DNA from: Trissonchulus latispiculum
Lineage: Eukaryota > Nematoda > Enoplea > Enoplida > Ironidae
Assembly (NCBI GenBank): GCA_030248195.1
Contig: JASAND010022292.1
Location: forward strand, 19,078 to 83,077
Direction: 5' to 3'
Length of the DNA stretch: 64,000 nt
A program made the position numbers and the translations under genes. This document shows, piece by piece, positions 12,380 through 22,532 of this stretch (positions are counted from its first letter, which is position 1; every line of letters starts with the position of its first letter). The notes under the pieces were generated by a model. The model ran no database searches and was not told where the DNA came from. It saw only the letters and a program-made list of their open reading frames with translations.

Positions 12380-13018
12380 GTTTGTCCTAAATTTCATCTA
12401 CTCGTTGAACACGGCTTCGGCAGTTAGGTCCCCTCAAGCATGCACGCTTACTAGGTCACATTGATTATGTATGTACATATCCGCAATCCGGATGCGCACT
12501 GGAGTCTTAACTGTTTAGCTATAAAAGTTTAATTTAAATGCCAGATCCTTAGTGTTGACCCTATTCACACTGAAGTCTTTAGTCCTTGCCATGAAGTCTA
12601 AAGTCTTATTAGATCAATTTATTTTAGATGCAATTGTGAAAGTATATACATAAACTTTCGCAAACTACAGAACTTAGGATTTTTACTTAAAACTCCAGTG
12701 TATATACATAAACCGAGATTTAATTCTGCGAGAATTTAAGACTTATTTAATACTTTGCGATTTAATCTGTAAAAAGCCGACAACCAAACGCATGATCAGT
12801 ATTTCGCAGGCTTCCTGCACTGAAGCACTAAAGTCTGACCAAAAATTCTTGGAACCGAAATGTGAGCGGCTGTCCTGAGTTATCATTTGACTGACTTTGA
12901 CTAATTATATATATATATATTGATGATATATATATATATATATCAAAGTCGTGCTAGCCCAACCAAACCAGCCGAAAGTTCTGTCCAAGAAAGAAAACGT
13001 GGGTTTTTCCCACTTGGC
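12380..13018. other. intron A start; AT palindrome
   Basis: Intronic. Only clear structure: two TA-dinucleotide runs at 12905-12944 flanked by inverted GACTTTGA/TCAAAGTC, which makes a short hairpin. The remainder shows no gene. Confidence 0.4.
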
Positions 13019-13305
13019 TATACCCATAGGTGAAAGGTGTGCGGTTGCCCCCCAGCCATTTTCTCAGCCCCCCCCCAGAACTTTTGGGAGAGGACGTCCC
13101 CCCAACTGGGGAGTGGGGGTAGTCGCGCCGAAGGCCCAAAAACGGCCAGAAATTTGGTATTTTTAGGGTATTTTCAAAGTTATTCAGTTATTTCAAAAAT
13201 GTCCACATTGTTGGGTCCCGGGTTTAAGGTGTTTATCATTGCGAGAAATACACATTTTTAACTGGATTTATGGCTTTCTGACTCATTATTGACATTATTA
13301 TGGAC
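13019..13305. repeat. C/G-homopolymer-rich repeat segment
   Basis: Starts with CCCATAGGTG and is full of C runs. The inverted word CACCTATG recurs at about 13659, 14258 and 14281, which suggests ends of one or more short repetitive elements. Open frames here are low-complexity artefacts. Similar C-rich text is at 1600-1940. Confidence 0.35.
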
Positions 13306-13475
13306 TTGGAAACATGTGGGCAATCAAGTTTTCTAGTTTAAAAACAATGTCTAGTGTCAAAATTGATTCATAGTTGAAGGTTCATCGGCATTGGAAACAT
13401 GTGGGCAATCAAGTTTTCTAGTTTAAAAACAATGTCAAGTGTCAAAATTGATTCATAGTTGAAGGTTCATCGGCA
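13306..13475. repeat. 85-bp tandem duplication
   Basis: Two consecutive 85-bp units (13306-13390 and 13391-13475) differ at about one base (GTCTAGTG against GTCAAGTG). A few bases of a third unit follow. Near identity implies recent duplication or replication slippage. Confidence 0.9.
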
Positions 13476-14836
13476 TTGGAAACGGCTTAAAATGCGATTT
13501 TTGGAATAAAAATAGAAAATATTTTTGGGGAGGGTTGGGGCGGGGTCCTGGGGGTCTCCAGAGGGCCCCCCAAAAACGTTGGGAAGGAGCGGGAGCCCCC
13601 CCCCCATAAAAATGTTGGAGGGAGCGGGAGCTCCCCACCCCAAATCTCCGTTACACCTATGACTATACCCCCCAAAACTTCAGACCATCTTCAATTTTTG
13701 AGGAGTAGGAATTGACTTCCCCCCTGAATTTTTGACTTTCCTACCCTCCCCCAACTCCCTCCCAACCCCCCAGCCTTTTTGGAGCCAAACACTCAGCTAA
13801 ATTTTGCAAAAATGGTCATTTTTAAAAAATTTTTCAAATTTTGACTTACAATAGAAATAAAAAACTAAACTAAAATCCACGCTACAGTTTGTCCCCTGTG
13901 AGACCCCCCAAGAGAAGGCCAGACCACCCCCCTTACCCGACCTTGACTACTGCCCCCTCAAGGCGAGCTGAGACCCCCTCCCCCTACAGTGGGGTCCGAA
14001 CAAAAGAAAAAATGTGATTTTTTTGCAAAAGTTTACAATTTTTTAAACATTTTTTGAAAAAATTGGATAGAAGTAGGTTTTAAAACCCAATAAGAGTGAT
14101 TTTTTTATTAGATTTATGTTTTAGGCCATTTTTAGCTAAAAACATTTGGGTACAGTTTTTTGAAAATCTCCGATTTTTGAGGCCCCCCAAGCCAGACTTG
14201 GATTTTTTACCCGCCCACCCCCCCAACCCAATGCACCCCCTCCCCCTGGTGAAACTATAACACCTATGCCCCCACCCCATCACACCTATGACCAAACAAA
14301 AGTGCCAATGGTATTTTTAAACGTCAATACTCATATAGTCCCAAAGTCAAGCCACAGCTTAGCTAGCTCAGCTTGCGTTGATTGTTTGCAAAAACTGAAT
14401 CAAAAACCTTTTCAATTGAAACTGTGAATTACTGCCAATTTGTTGATTTTATATTTTCCAGCAGCAGAAAGGACTTTCGATTTGCCAGGGACCCTTTTTT
14501 GTTTACTAAAATATATGGATTTATAAACGCATAGTAAGGACTCAAAAATTGAAATTTCAGGCTGATTTCGGTTTTTGCGAAAATTCTCGAGAACTCTGCC
14601 ATAAAATTTTCCAGCTATTGATTTGAGGTTTGTAACAATGCATAAATAAATTCTTCAAAATGCACGATTCTTCTGAAATCGTTTGTTCTTATGTACATAC
14701 AGACGTTGCATAATTTCATTCAAACTTCAAACATTCATTCATTCAAACAAATGTACTTTATTTTACAACGTTCACGTATGCATTGAGCAGATTTCTTCTT
14801 AGCAAGCTTCAATATGTCATAATGGCCTATGTCTCT
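13476..14836. other. C-rich repetitive intron sequence
   Basis: Blocks of C runs and GGAGCGGGAG words (13530-14290) alternate with AT-rich DNA. CACCTATG words suggest element edges. No transposase or host exon found. Confidence 0.3.
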
Positions 14837-15070
14837 AAAAGGAATCACTACCTTAAACGACTTCTAGTGAGCGCCAGGTCAATGTTGTGGCAAGATCACA
14901 AAACCCATTAACAGCCATTAACTTGAATTTGGTGCATTTGCGGACCATAGCCCAAGAAAAAATGTTCTCCGCTTTAAGAGCTTTAGATTGATGTCAAATT
15001 TGTCATGTTTAGAGAAATTTGAAAAAATCGACACTTTTGCCATATGGGTGCTAGACCGACTGATTCGGAT
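14837..15070. repeat. 234-bp direct repeat, left copy
   Basis: Starts with AAAAGGAATCACTACC and TTAA, ends with GACTGATTCGGAT. Nearly identical (a handful of differences) to 20858-21090 in the same orientation. The two copies bracket the BEL/Pao element. They do not begin TG or end CA and no primer-binding site adjoins them, so they do not look like its LTRs. Confidence 0.85.
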
Positions 15071-15077
15071 CACTTCT

Positions 15078-15121
15078 TCAGATCAGATCAGATCAGATCA
15101 GATCATCAGATCTTCGGATCT
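15078..15121. repeat. GATCA short tandem repeat
   Basis: Four to five AGATC/GATCA units followed by a degenerate continuation, between the left direct repeat and the BEL/Pao 3' region. Confidence 0.8.
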
Positions 15122-15193
15122 TAGGGCGAATGTCACTCAGGTGGCGAGGTGTCCCTCCGACCTCTAACGTTTGGTCGGATATAGTGTTCGTTA

Positions 15194-15490
15194 CTATTTG
15201 GGGGACCCAGTGAGTGGTGCAACGGAGCAGTAACCGTTTGGAAAGACCACTTTCACAAAACGAATTGTCCCGTCCTCGGATGGTAAAAGTTCAACAATCC
15301 GTACCAGATTCCACGTTACCCTAGGGGAAGGTTCCTTCAACATAACAACCTCTCCAACCACCGGTGCCCGGCCAACTTCCCCTTTTAGGGCCCGGAAATG
15401 ACTTTTGTGAGCCTCCCTGAGCTCATGTAGGTATGGTCCTTGCCAGACTTTCCAGAACTGATCAAGCTTTCTTTCTTTTTCTTTGTACAT
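15194..15490 (-). pseudogene. BEL/Pao integrase C-terminal domain
   Basis: Encodes RKLDQFWKVWQGPYLHELRE, then VGEVVMLKE and a basic tail, as in the region after the catalytic core of Pao integrases. The preceding part (YVPPELTRSTIKKM) continues upstream in this frame, so a single frameshift near 15520-15540 separates it from the catalytic core. Confidence 0.8.
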
Positions 15491-15510
15491 TTTCTTTATC
15501 GTGCTCCTCG

Positions 15511-18500
15511 TCAGTTCAGGAGGAACGTAATCGAGTCGTCGGCAAGCTCTTTATCTTCAGGTGGTAGGGACAGAAAGGAATAGGGGGCTATGAAGTTAGC
15601 TGGAGTGATCATTTGACCATACTCGAAGTCAGCTTCTGGTGCTATCAGCGGTCTTGAATTGAGGGTGCCTTCGATCTCTGTGATGAGAGTAACGAAAGCC
15701 TCACTTGTCATGGTAGTTCTCCAAAGGCATTTCTTTAGGGCTCTTTTTACCAGACCTACCAAGCGTTCGTAGAACCCTCCAACCCACGGGGACCTTTCTG
15801 GAATGGTTTGCCAAATGATTTCATGCTCAGCAAATAGTTTAGTCAGCCGAGCATTCAGATCCTTGCTATCCATGCTGTCTTCCCAGATACTGTTGAATAT
15901 CTTTGATGCCTTCGAAAACTAGGTAGCATTATCGCTAAGTATGTACCGTGGTACACCTCTACGGGCGATAAATCTTTGAATAGCATGAACTGCAGACTCT
16001 GCACTGCAGTCTTTCACTACTTCTAGATGGATTGCTCTCGTAGAGAAGCAGGTGAACAAGGCAATCCAAACTTTTGAAGAGTCTCCCGAACGTTCTTTCA
16101 CATAAAGACGACCCATATAGTCCATTCCTGTATTTGTGAAGGCAGCTTGTTTGGAGAGCATTTCTTCAGGAATTTGCCCCATTTTAGGAGGACGGAAAGT
16201 TGACCCCTCCGATTTTCTGCAAATTCGGCAACTTCTAACGACATTCTTTACCCGTGAAAGACCCTGGGGTATCCAATAGCGTTTTCTGACTTCCACCAAG
16301 GTGTGTCTTCCGCCAAAATGTTTGACAGCTTTGTGAGCCTCTTCAATTACCAGACTTGTGAACTTATGCAATCTTGGGAGAAGTACTGGAAACTTCGTCT
16401 CTACAGCAACCGGGGCATTTGCGAGACGTCCACCACAACGAAGAATCCCGTCGTCCAGAAATAAATCCAGTTGTCTAGCGAGCTTGGTCGGTTTCTTTCC
16501 TTCTCTGAAGACTTGAATTTCGTTGTGGAAGGCAGTCATTTGAATACTGATCACCCACAGCTTGCTTGCTGCCTTCATCTCGTTTCCTCCAGGAACAAGC
16601 GAAGACGGAACCTTCTGACCTTTCAATCCTTGGATGAATCTTGTACAGTAAGCCGTTACTCGAAGAAGCTTTTTGATAGTCGAGAATACATGAATATCAA
16701 TTCCGTAAGGTGGGGTTTCCGAGACATCCACATCTACACTGAGTTCATGAGCAACTTCGGTAACTATTGGCGGAGACGGATCGGAAGTATCGTCCTTGGG
16801 ATTGGGCCAGTACGCCCAGGACGAGGGATCCGTGCCAATAAAGGATGGCCCATGAAACCAGTGTGATGATAACAGCATTTCGCCTGATGTACCTCTTGAG
16901 GCGAGATCAGCAGGGTTTTCCTTGGACTCTATATAGCCAAACTTGATGTCGCCTTCTCCTTTTATCTCTGACACTCTTCGTTGTACGTATGGGCCAAGAC
17001 CTTTTGTTGAATGAATCCAATGCAAAACAATTTGAGAATCAGTCCAGAGAGACAATCCGTGAACTGGCATGCGGATATGCTTGGCTGTAAAGCGTAGTAA
17101 CCGTGCGCCAGTTAAGGCACCAAGCAATTCTAAGCGAGGTATTGTCATCTGTGGACGGATAAGGGAAAGCCTTGCTTTTCCAAAGACGATGTGACACTGC
17201 TCACCATGAACCAAGTAGACAACGCAGGCATATGCCACGTTGCTGGCGTCACTACAACACACCAGATAAATTGGAGCCTTGACTTTGCCATCTAACAGAT
17301 ATCTCGGCATCTGAATCTTTGCACTTTCCATCATGTCGGCCTCTATTTTTCGCCACTCGTCAACTTTTCGACTGGATAATTCGTCATCCCAATCAAAGCC
17401 TTCCTTCCATAATTGTTGCAGCATGATTTTTCCTTTAACAGTGATTGGTGCTAGAAATCCCAAAGGGTCAAAGACCTTGGCGACTTGATGTAGTATGGTT
17501 CTCTTTGTGACCAAACTTCCCATCGTGGTCGGCTTATACTTCAGTTGTATCATGTCCGTTGTTGTATTCCACTGGATTCCCAAGACCTTGACGCATTCAT
17601 CTTTCACCACATCAGATCTGGAAAATTGTTCTGACAATGGCTTGTTGTTGGTTGACCATTCGCGTAGATTCAATGACGCCTTTCTGAATTTATTCTTCGC
17701 TTGTCTGTAAAGTTTCACTGCTTCTTCGGCATCCGCAGCGCCAATGAATACATTGTCCATGTATATATTTCCTTTGATTTTCTCCGCAACGTCGCAGGGA
17801 TTGAGATCAAAATGAAAGTCAATAGTGGCACCCAACAGAAACGGAGACGCCACTATTCTTGTGGACCGGTAATGCTGGATGTTTTCATGGGCCGTTCGCT
17901 TATCAGGCTCCTTAAGCCACAGAAACCGGGTGCTTTCTCGATCTCTCTTCTGCAACCCAACTTGTAGAAAAGCCTTTTCGATGTCTGAAGTCATCGCGAT
18001 AGGATGTAAGCGAAATCGTAGTAGTAGGCCACCCAGATCCTCTAGATAGTTCGCGCCAGTGTGAATGAGGTCGTTCAGGCAGTTTCCACCCCTGGTTTTC
18101 GCCGAAGCATCGTAGACAATTCTTACTTTCGTGGTGGTTCTGTCTTTCTTGATGTGTGGGAAGTGAGCGATGTAGTGAACCAACCCTGCTGGCATAGCCT
18201 TGTCATCGATAGGTTTAATTACATTTTTGGCCAGTTGATCCATGATGATTCCATTGTAAGTGTCGAAATTGCCCAGTTCATCAGGATTAGCCAACAGTGT
18301 GTCCAGTGTTCTCTGAAGACGGAATTTAGTCATGCGGTAGTTAGTGCCGATTTCAGGATTAGCCACCTTCCAAGGCATTTGAACGAAGTATCTATCTTCT
18401 TCGATGACAGTGGTTTCCCTGAAATTCTTGATGAGTTGATTGCCCAAGGATTCCTTGTTCTCCGTACTTTCACCTTCTTTAATTCCTAGTGTATCAAGCT

Positions 18501-18819
18501 TCCATAAGTCGGCAATATCTACACTAGTGCTGCACAAAAGTTTGGTAACAGTCGTAGGCACCGGAGGCTTCTGCGTCATTGTATTGCCCGCCAATATTGA
18601 TCCCAATGGACTTTGATGCAGAACCAACGCGCCTTCCAACTGAATTGAATTGGATATCTTTGGACCCAAGATCATGTTCCAATGATCCATGCCTAACAGT
18701 ATGTCGATTTTCATGTGCTGAACCTTCTTTGGAGGGGCATTTTTCGGCTTAAACTTCTTCACTGTTTGCCAGGATTGAGAATTCAGTCGAATTGGATAAA
18801 TTGGCAATGGAGGAGCCAT
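15511..18819 (-). pseudogene. BEL/Pao pol: protease end, RT, RNase H, integrase
   Basis: Protease end: DILLGMDHWNMILG. RT: VRIVYDASAKTRGG, MTSDIEKAFLQVGL, and NIYMDNVFIG where most RTs have YxDD, so one catalytic Asp is Asn. RNase H: VCCSDASNVAYACV, TIPRLELLGALTGARL and LWTDSQIVLHWIHS. Integrase: HKAVKHFGGRH...CRICRK finger, GMDYMGRLYV (first D), LSDNAT (second D), then a TAG stop at 15919-15921, and in the same frame SPWVGGFYERLV (E). The altered RT site and the stop make it non-functional. The 966-codon uninterrupted part suggests moderately recent decay. Confidence 0.88.
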
Positions 18820-20692
18820 CCCTGGAACAGCGTATGCCTTGATTTTGAGTTGAAATTGGTTTCTCCATGTTCCACCAACTCTACCAGTTGTGCTTTCACT
18901 TTTTCCACCGCACAGGCATTGAAGCGAGCTGTGTTAAGGATCACATCCCTTATTGGAACCAAGCCAAGATTTTCGGCTGAAGACTTGTCTATGCACGTAT
19001 ATCTTGCTCCAGCATCGAAGTATATATTCTGTAGCTTACTTCTTTGGGTTGCTGGATTACTAACCTTTGTGGCACAAGTCGCCATGATAATACCATCTGC
19101 CTGGGCATTACCAGCCAGGAAAGTTTGGAATTGCCCCATATCTTCATCCTGAGTTGTTGGTGATTCCGTGCACGACAAGTGTTGCTGAGTACCAACTGAC
19201 GGTGGCTTCTTCGTATTGCATAGACTGGCATGATGCCCATGTTTCTTGCAATGGTAGCATTTCTTATTCTTCCGACAATCTTTCGACAGGTGTTGAGTAC
19301 TGAGGCAAATGAAGCACCGACCTTCAGTCTTCAACATGTTCCGGCGTTGGCTGATATCCTCAACGACTTTGCAGTCGTCGCTGTAGTGTTGACAACCACC
19401 ACAAAAACACACTTCCTACTGGTACGAGCCCCTTCTTTCGTTTGAGATTGGAAAAGAGAGGCCGCAGTTGGAAGACAACCAACTCTATCCTTCTCTTTTA
19501 CCTCTCTATCTTTTTTGGTTTGAGTGACGTAGAGAGCCCGGATCTCTGACAAAATTTCTATGAAGTCTTGTATCTCCCAAGTTTTTCTGTTGGTGCCTCT
19601 TATAGCCCTGATTCGCTTGATTTCACTCTGCAGTGAGCTAAGCAGCTTGGCCATCATTGAATATACTTGAAAATCTAACGCCGCTTTTGGCACTTCCATT
19701 TTAGTCAGAGTTGCAGTTGTGGCCCTAACCTCGTCTACGAATTGCTCAAGGTTAGCACAATTTTCTTTGACCGGCGGCATTGCCTGGAACGCCTTTAGCC
19801 TAGCTTTCGGGTCGACCATACTCTTCTTGAAGGATTTTTATAGCCTCTGCGTAGCTGTTGCCTTCAACAGACAAACCTTTCACCTTATCTCTGGCTTGAC
19901 CCTTGAGAACTTGAAACAAATAGTCAAGCTTTTGTTTGTCCTGAAGTTGTGGTTCGGAATCAACGTACGTTTATATGGAAAGACTCCCAAAAGCTTAGCC
20001 ATTCTAATTTGTCACCAGAAAAGTGTGGAAGTTCAACCTTTGGCAACTTAGCTACTCCAACAGAACGTCTACTCTCACCGTTTGAATCCTCTTCTGGTGA
20101 TCTCTCTGTGGAAACTGACGAATTTGCAACCAACCTGGTCAGAACCGCCATTTGTTCTCTTTGAGCTTCCATGAATTCCCTTCGTTGAGTTTCCGATCTT
20201 TCCAAATCCTCGGCCCTCATTCTTTCGATTGCTTCCAAGTCCTGTTTTCGCTCTCTTTCTTGTCTTTCGATGAGCTTTATCATGACTTGGACCATGCCGT
20301 CGTCGCTCTTGGCCTTTGTAGCCACAGGGTCACCAAGGGTAACGGTGGAAAGGCTAGGACTTGGGTTGGGGATGGGGTTAGGAATGGGGTGAGGGTTCAT
20401 GGGCCGCCTTCCCACCTTTGCTGGGTCACAATTAAGGTTTTCCAATTCCTTCCAGGAAGCACCGCAGCAGTTGCATCTGAAGGGGGACGTCGGAACACCT
20501 ATCACATTCCCAGGGAAATTCTTTCAAATCCACCAATGCCCAATATAGAGAGTCCGTCAAAGATCCATTATCCTCCTCGTTAATACAGTCCTGACAAATC
20601 CAGTTCCCGCAAGAGTCACACTTTAGTCCATTGGCACTATCCCTGCCGCGCCGAAACCAAGGATCCGTTGAAATTTGAGATTTTGATTCCAT
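18783..20692 (-). pseudogene. BEL/Pao gag with PHD-like finger and CCHC knuckles
   Basis: First segment (20692-20432) carries a CX2C-rich finger (CDSCGNWICQDC...CDRC) of PHD/RING type, known at the gag start of some Pao elements. Next (20505-19960) is a coiled, Glu/Arg-rich stretch and VELPHFSGDKLEWLSFW, the hallmark of Pao gag. Then 19819-19331 gives the rest of gag, and 19412-18783 has the knuckles CFICLSTQHLSKDC and CYHCKKHGHHASLC followed by the protease site YFDAGARYTCID. Frameshifts separate the segments. Confidence 0.85.
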
Positions 20693-20857
20693 TTTCTGCT
20701 ACCATGTAAAGCAGAACGCGCAGTAGTAGTTGACTATATTGAAACAGGTGATAATATAATGTGGTAGAACAAAACTCAATGTCCAACTTAAGATAAGATA
20801 TTTTGTATATTTAAAATATTAGTTTCAAGTAGTCAGTTGTTTCTTCATTTCTTTACA

Positions 20858-21090
20858 AAAAGGATTCACTACCTTAAACGACTTCTAGTGAGCGCGAGGT
20901 CAATGTTGTGGCAAGATCATAAAATCCATTAACAGCCATTAACTTGAATTTGGTGCATTTGCGGACCATAGCCCAAGAAAAATGTTCTCCGCTTTAAGAG
21001 CTTTAGATTGATGTCAAATTTGTCATGTTTAGCGAAATTTGAAAAAATCGACACTTTTGCCATATGGGTGCTAGACCGACTGATTCGGAT
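20858..21090. repeat. 234-bp direct repeat, right copy
   Basis: Same orientation as 14837-15070, from AAAAGGATTCACTACCTTAA to GACTGATTCGGAT. Beyond each copy the sequences are unrelated. The first ~16 bp resemble the right terminus of the TTAA-flanked transposon at 9423-10398. Confidence 0.85.
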
Positions 21091-21860
21091 GCAGCGACCA
21101 CGTTGGGCTCCACCAAATCACAGTATATAAATAGACGTTTCTAATGATACCAAATTATGCTGATCATCTTTGCCCAGTTTCGAGTTTTTTGACACTAGTC
21201 AAAAAATTGAAACTTTTCCAGTTTCCTATGTTTAACACATGATATCTCAACTTTGAAGTGAAGTTACTCGTTAACCGTAAAAGATCCTACTTTAATTTCA
21301 AAAACTCGTTAAAGTATACTAACTGGAGAACAAAATATGTGAAAATGAGCAAAGTAGACCGCTTAAGTTTGAATTCGTTCCCAAACTTGAGTTGCTGTCA
21401 CAGGTGTTAACGTTTAACCAGAAAATCCGTATTTTCGATTTCCGCTTTATATGGCAAAGCAAAAATAATGCCAGAATTTAGCTGGAAACCATTAAAATTT
21501 TTGTGTCACAAAAATCTTGAAAATTGTGAAAGTAACTATGATCATTTGTTGTTGTTTGCTGCATTAGACGTCACAATGTGATGATCATCCCCCGAAGGTG
21601 CATAGTGTTAGCCACGAAACTGGCCACGTAAGGTTGGTCTATAACAATTCAACTAAGTTTGCAGAAGGAGTCTCAAAGCTTGGTCGACATCACGACTTCG
21701 CAGAACCGTCACAGCTGAAAACTATTTACCGACGTGTGCATTACACTCCATGATAGGAAAGCCGTGATTTCCCTTATTGACGATAATTCCTTTTGAACCA
21801 CTAATTCTCAGTCGTTTCGAAAGTTTTACTCGTTGCTGATAATTCAAAATCTGGAAGCAA
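21091..21860. other. intron A, no gene
   Basis: AT-rich intronic sequence, possibly the body of the repetitive element whose end is the 234-bp repeat. No coding signal. Confidence 0.3.
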
Positions 21861-22038
21861 CGCATTTCCAAATGTTAGAAATGAAATGGTTGCTTCAGCA
21901 TCTGAGGCCAGTGTTTCCGGCCTTCTGGTGGCATTCGAACACACGACTTCCGGATTCACGCTCTGATGACCTGCCAACTAAGCTACAGAGGCTACAGTCT
22001 CACTAAAGCTAGAAAGTTCTTATCTAAAATGAAGTGGC
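21861..22038 (-). mobile_element. tRNA-derived SINE, copy 1
   Basis: On the - strand: a leader ending TTTCTAGCTTTAGTGAGACT, a tRNA-like head (GCCTCTGTAGCTTAGTTGG, box B-like GTGTTCGAATGCC), then a tail ending TGCTGAAGCAACCATTTC and ATTTCTAACATTT. The leader, head and tail all recur at 38975-39124, 49231-49412 and 49617-49790, so the unit extends well beyond a tRNA and is a SINE family rather than a tRNA gene. Confidence 0.65.
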
Positions 22039-22532
22039 AACATAGAAAGTACTATCCTCAATTAGAGTATTTTTGTCTAATTATTACTATATACGTAATT
22101 TTTGCAAAACGCAAAACCAAGCCATTGCACCAGCACTCAATACGAACCGTTCCGTAGTACAAGAGATAGCTTCCTAACAGATCTAGTCTCTGTAACAGGT
22201 GAACCTTTCACAACAGAGCTAGCTTAAACAGTAAACCCTAGCTTTGCAAAAATATACGTCTCCCATAACAAAGCCTTCTACAATAAATCCTTTGTTTAGT
22301 CAGTGTGTGCGTGCAGTATTTTAGTAATATAACTGTTCACGGTGAATATGTGCGAGGTATGCTAAGTTTCCACTAAAGTGTTTTCAGTGGCAAAAACCTT
22401 GACCAATGGAGAATAGCGAAATGATACAAAGACTGTGTACTAATAAATCGCATGGCTGAACAAATATAACTATTGGCCGCCTTTATTAAATAAAATAATA
22501 GCAGAAATAAATATAAACTTATAATAATTCAG
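22039..22532. other. 3' end of intron A before the mucin exon
   Basis: AT-rich, no gene. It ends in the weak acceptor AATTCAG (22526-22532). Confidence 0.5.

Larger units (their letters stand above)
15122..20860 (-). mobile_element. BEL/Pao LTR retrotransposon, inactive, lacking a recognisable LTR pair
   Basis: On the - strand the order is PHD-like finger, gag, two zinc knuckles, aspartic protease, RT, RNase H, H2C2 integrase and the BEL-type integrase C-terminal domain, about 5.5 kb. Reading is broken by frameshifts near 19960-19819, 19412-19331, 18819-18783 and 15511-15490 and by an in-frame TAG at 15919-15921. Just upstream of gag (20706-20690) the reverse strand reads TTTACA then TGGTAGCAGAAAATGG, a plausible LTR end plus primer-binding site. 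The matching sequence is absent at the other end, so the 3' LTR seems lost. Located in gene A's intron between the EGF-like and mucin exons. Confidence 0.85.

Noticed and set aside
14837..21090. 234-bp direct repeats as BEL/Pao LTRs
   Set aside because: They lack TG...CA ends, no primer-binding site adjoins the inner edge, and a better LTR-end/primer-site candidate occurs right before gag (about 20690-20706).
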